The translations under genes and the position numbers were made by a program. The notes beneath the pieces were generated by a model. That model was not told where the DNA came from. It ran no database searches and worked only from the letters and a program-made list of their open reading frames with translations. Below are positions 61,949-64,000 of a stretch of DNA of 64,000 bases, in pieces (within the stretch, counting starts at the first letter, position 1; the number at the start of each line of letters is the position of its first letter). The stretch comes from JAUICS01 sp964384335 (GTDB lineage: Bacteria > Pseudomonadota > Alphaproteobacteria > Micavibrionales > Micavibrionaceae), in assembly GCA_964384335.1 (NCBI GenBank), contig CAYLKN010000002.1, positions 1 through 64,000 of the forward strand. Direction: 5' to 3'.

Positions 61949-62138
61949 TTATCTTGAAAACATATGCATCTGTGCGTAAGCCGTCACTATTCCTAACGCC
62001 ATGGTCAATGTAATTGACTCCCTAAAAACAACAAGGCCTATCAATCATAAAACAGCAACGCTTAAAGATGCGAAAACCATATACCCTAAAGCCGGAGGAG
62101 GCGACAACGCAAATAAGAGGTCTTTTAAATTTCATGAG
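61949..62138 (-). pseudogene. Possible broken small membrane protein between pdhC and lpdA
   Basis: On the minus strand one frame reads NLKDLLFALSPPPALGYMVF then ASLSVAVL, a TGA stop, then LIGLVVFRESITLTMALGIV ending in HMFSR and TAA at 61951-61949. Both halves look like membrane helices with a loop. The frame begins with TGA next to a misplaced ATG (ATGAAATTT), where one A too many would explain the shift. The reading is protein-like but family unknown; it may be chance. Confidence 0.35.
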
Positions 62139-62145
62139 ATAAACT

Positions 62146-63477
62146 TCAGATAAGCATTGATACAGGATTCTCAATATATTGTTTGAGAATCTGGAGGTAC
62201 TCGGCACCAACGGCTCCGTCAACGCTTCTGTGATCCGTAGAAAGCGTTACTTTCATAAATGTTCCCACTTTGACCTCGCCGTTTTCGATAAAGGGCTTTT
62301 GCTCACCTGCGCCAACAGCCAGAATGCAGGATTGCGGCGGATTAATAATCGCCGAAAAATCGGAAATGCCGTACATCCCCAGATTGGACAGAGAAAACGT
62401 CCCACCCTGAAATTCCTCAGGTTTAAGCTTTCCTTCCCTTGCCCGGCCGGCCAGATCTTTCATTTCCCTGGAAATTTGAGAAAACCCTTTCGTTTCCGCT
62501 TTTTTCAAGATGGGTGTAATTAATCCGTTGGGCGTTGCCACGGCAACAGAGATATCGGCGTGTTTAAACTGTAAAATGGCCTCTTCAGTCCATGCGACGT
62601 TTGCGGCCGGATATTTATTCAGCGCCATTGCACAGGACTTAATCAGCATATCATTAACGGAAACCTTATATTCGCCGTTTGCTTGCTCGTTTATCTCTTT
62701 ACGCGCCTTCAGAAGGTTATCCAGCCTGCATTCCGTGGTGAGGTAAAAATGAGGTATTGTCTGCTTGGATTCCGAAAGTCGGCGGGCAACAACCCTGCGA
62801 ATGTTGTTGTTTGGGATAGCTTCGTACTCAAGACCGTAAGCATCGGCCAGTGCTCTGGCATCCGGCCCCTGGCGGGATTGCGGATATGACGGCGCAGGGT
62901 CAGACTGCGCTTTATCAGACACCTTGGCATTCATGATATCATCTTTCACAATCCGTTCGTGCGGTCCTGAACCCTGAATTCGCCTCAGATCAAGTCCTTT
63001 TTCATTCGCCAGACGTTTCGCAAGCGGGGAAGCAAATATCCGCCCGTCACCGTTTTTAGCGGGTGCAGCGAGTGCAGCAGCGCTCTGATTGTTCCGGACA
63101 GATTGCACAGTATCCCCGGAGGTATTTGCATTCTGATCCGCATTTCCGTTTCTTTGTGCATTGTCCGGTTCTTTTGGCTCCGTCTTTGTCTGTTTTTCAG
63201 ATGCGCCTGACGCCTCGATAGCGGACGCATCCTCTCCTTCCTCCAAAAGCACGGCGATTGCCTCATTGACGGGGACATTTTCCGTTCCTTCACTGATTAT
63301 GATTTTACCCACTTTCCCCTCGTCAACGGCCTCAACTTCCATAGTGGCCTTATCCGTTTCGATCTCGGCGATCACATCGCCGGCCTCCACTGTGTCCCCC
63401 TCCTTGACATGCCATTTGGCAAGCGTTCCTTCAGTCATTGTTGGAGATAAAGCAGGCATTAAAATCGGTGTCGGCAT
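62146..63477 (-). CDS. pdhC: Pyruvate dehydrogenase E2 acetyltransferase
   Basis: The 443-residue dihydrolipoamide acetyltransferase has one lipoyl domain (1-80, lipoyl Lys in IETDKATMEVEAVDEG), an Ala/Asn-rich linker, an E3/E1-binding domain (about 148-185: FASPLAKRLANEKGLDLRRI) and a catalytic core with the HRSVDG motif near the C-terminus. It serves as the substrate for LipA. A YciI-like gene lies 54 bp upstream. Confidence 0.96.
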   Translation of the reverse strand: MPTPILMPALSPTMTEGTLAKWHVKEGDTVEAGDVIAEIETDKATMEVEAVDEGKVGKIIISEGTENVPVNEAIAVLLEEGEDASAIEASGASEKQTKTEPKEPDNAQRNGNADQNANTSGDTVQSVRNNQSAAALAAPAKNGDGRIFASPLAKRLANEKGLDLRRIQGSGPHERIVKDDIMNAKVSDKAQSDPAPSYPQSRQGPDARALADAYGLEYEAIPNNNIRRVVARRLSESKQTIPHFYLTTECRLDNLLKARKEINEQANGEYKVSVNDMLIKSCAMALNKYPAANVAWTEEAILQFKHADISVAVATPNGLITPILKKAETKGFSQISREMKDLAGRAREGKLKPEEFQGGTFSLSNLGMYGISDFSAIINPPQSCILAVGAGEQKPFIENGEVKVGTFMKVTLSTDHRSVDGAVGAEYLQILKQYIENPVSMLI

Positions 63478-63531
63478 CTTTTCCTCGCTAATTTATATAT
63501 TCAATGCAAAGTTTACGGGGCGTATCCCCAA

Positions 63532-63861
63532 TTACGTTATCACGTCTTTTCTTTCGGAAATAATATGTTCAAAACTTGGACCTATTTTGCATGGCATGAC
63601 CTCTATCTGATCCCAGACATTGCCCTTAACGTAAGGTTCATTTTCGAGCCATTTATTCAGGCTTTCCCGGTCCGGAAAATCGACAACCATCACTGAACCG
63701 CACATTTCTTTATTCTCATTCAACATGGCCGCGCCAAAAATCTGTTCGCCTTTTTTTATTGCCTCGTCCGACAGGGCAATGTGCCGCTCCCTCGCATTCA
63801 AACGACGCTGCAATGCATTTTTATTTTTACCGTCTCTTGCAATTACAAGGAACTGCATCAA
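63532..63861 (-). CDS. YciI-like protein
   Basis: The 109-residue protein has a YciI/ferredoxin-like fold: MQFLVIARDGKN, ALQRRLNARERHIALSDEAI, SVMVVDFPDRESLNKWLENE and PYVKGNVWDQIEVMP. The His and Asp typical of this family are in ERHIALS and VVDFPD. It sits between pdhB and pdhC, with 28 bp to pdhB, an unusual position. Function unknown. Confidence 0.85.
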   Translation of the reverse strand: MMQFLVIARDGKNKNALQRRLNARERHIALSDEAIKKGEQIFGAAMLNENKEMCGSVMVVDFPDRESLNKWLENEPYVKGNVWDQIEVMPCKIGPSFEHIISERKDVIT

Positions 63862-63889
63862 GCCTCCCGCAAACTGTGATCATAAACAC

Positions 63890-64000
63890 CTAATCGGCGT
63901 AACAAACTTTCCTTGCCGCGTGCACGATTTCGTCTGTCTGGGGCAACGCCAGCTTTTCAAGGTTTGCTGCGTAAGGCAAAGGTACATCGGCAGCGCAAAC
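63890..64000 (-). CDS. pdhB: Pyruvate dehydrogenase E1 beta subunit, C-terminal end only
   Basis: The window holds the last 36 codons: VCAADVPLPYAANLEKLALP and then QTDEIVHAARKVCYAD before a TAG at 63892-63890. This matches the end of PdhB (ADVPMPYAANLE..ALP). The rest lies beyond base 64000. It is upstream of pdhC in the operon. Confidence 0.85.
   Translation of the reverse strand, partial: VCAADVPLPYAANLEKLALPQTDEIVHAARKVCYAD

Noticed and set aside
62022..62222. 66-residue minus-strand ORF overlapping the pdhC 3' end
   Set aside because: It starts inside pdhC in another frame, has no ribosome site and is Cys/Arg rich without pattern. The neighbouring frame with the broken membrane reading is the better candidate.
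1..64000. CRISPR array or prophage
   Set aside because: No regularly spaced repeats, Cas genes, capsid, tail or lysis genes were seen.

Overview
The window looks like chromosomal DNA from a Gram-negative alphaproteobacterium of moderate to low GC that I cannot place further. The evidence is gene content and order. An ntrY-ntrX-trkA block is followed by hfq-hflX and mazG. There is a fused ispDF gene, and a cluster running ispDF, pgpA, cinA-type, COQ10/RatA-type, lipA, lpdA, pdhC, pdhB. LptD and an O-antigen-ligase-like protein imply an LPS outer membrane. No rRNA, CRISPR array or intact prophage is visible; one tRNA (Asn, GUU) is present.

Layout. 1-3910: a repeat end, an AsmA-like membrane protein and the first four complex I genes (nuoABCD). 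The nuo operon stops after nuoD at an accessory patch (3911-6100) holding a peptidase E-like gene stub, an OrfA scrap, an alpha/beta hydrolase, a REP-like hairpin and an internally deleted IS3-family element. 6226-11239: a LysR regulator with a DAB-type inorganic carbon uptake operon (dabB, dabA, PII-like gene). 11350-14500: an EF-hand/glutaminase/ankyrin protein, tRNA-Asn, an inverted copy of the repeat at the window start, a HigBA toxin-antitoxin pair and a sparse stretch.

14500-27262 is the least familiar part. It holds a DJ-1/PfpI protein, a small membrane ORF and two large tandem pilin-like paralogues, one fused to a FecR domain. Then come a DUF4168-type protein, a hybrid histidine kinase divergent from a lone receiver protein, glnA, a large exported protein ending in a calcium-loop region, and an unknown exported protein. 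27394-36275 is envelope and topology: parE, ydbH/ydbL without ynbE, an SLC13-type transporter and lptD.

36382-45063 is central metabolism, all on the minus strand: a DEAD-box helicase, ackA, a MaoC-Pta fusion, the glyoxylate shunt pair aceA/aceB, and leuA. Together these handle acetyl-CoA. 45152-58660 carries mazG, IMPase, hflX, hfq, a HAD phosphatase, trkA, ntrX, ntrY, ispDF, pgpA, a cinA-type gene, an O-antigen-ligase-like gene and a COQ10/RatA gene. 58682-64000 is the lipoate and pyruvate dehydrogenase block (lipA, lpdA, pdhC, yciI-like, end of pdhB), with a VapBC pair lodged between lipA and lpdA.

The strongest candidate for something undescribed is the pair at 15763-19378. Both proteins share a cysteine-patterned ectodomain behind a pilin-like N-terminus, and one has gained a low-complexity linker and a FecR domain. 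Next in interest are the dab operon beside a broken nuo operon inside a 13.3 kb segment bounded by inverted 45-bp repeats, a cluster of three DnaA-box-like sites at exact 12-bp spacing, and a ydbHL locus without ynbE.
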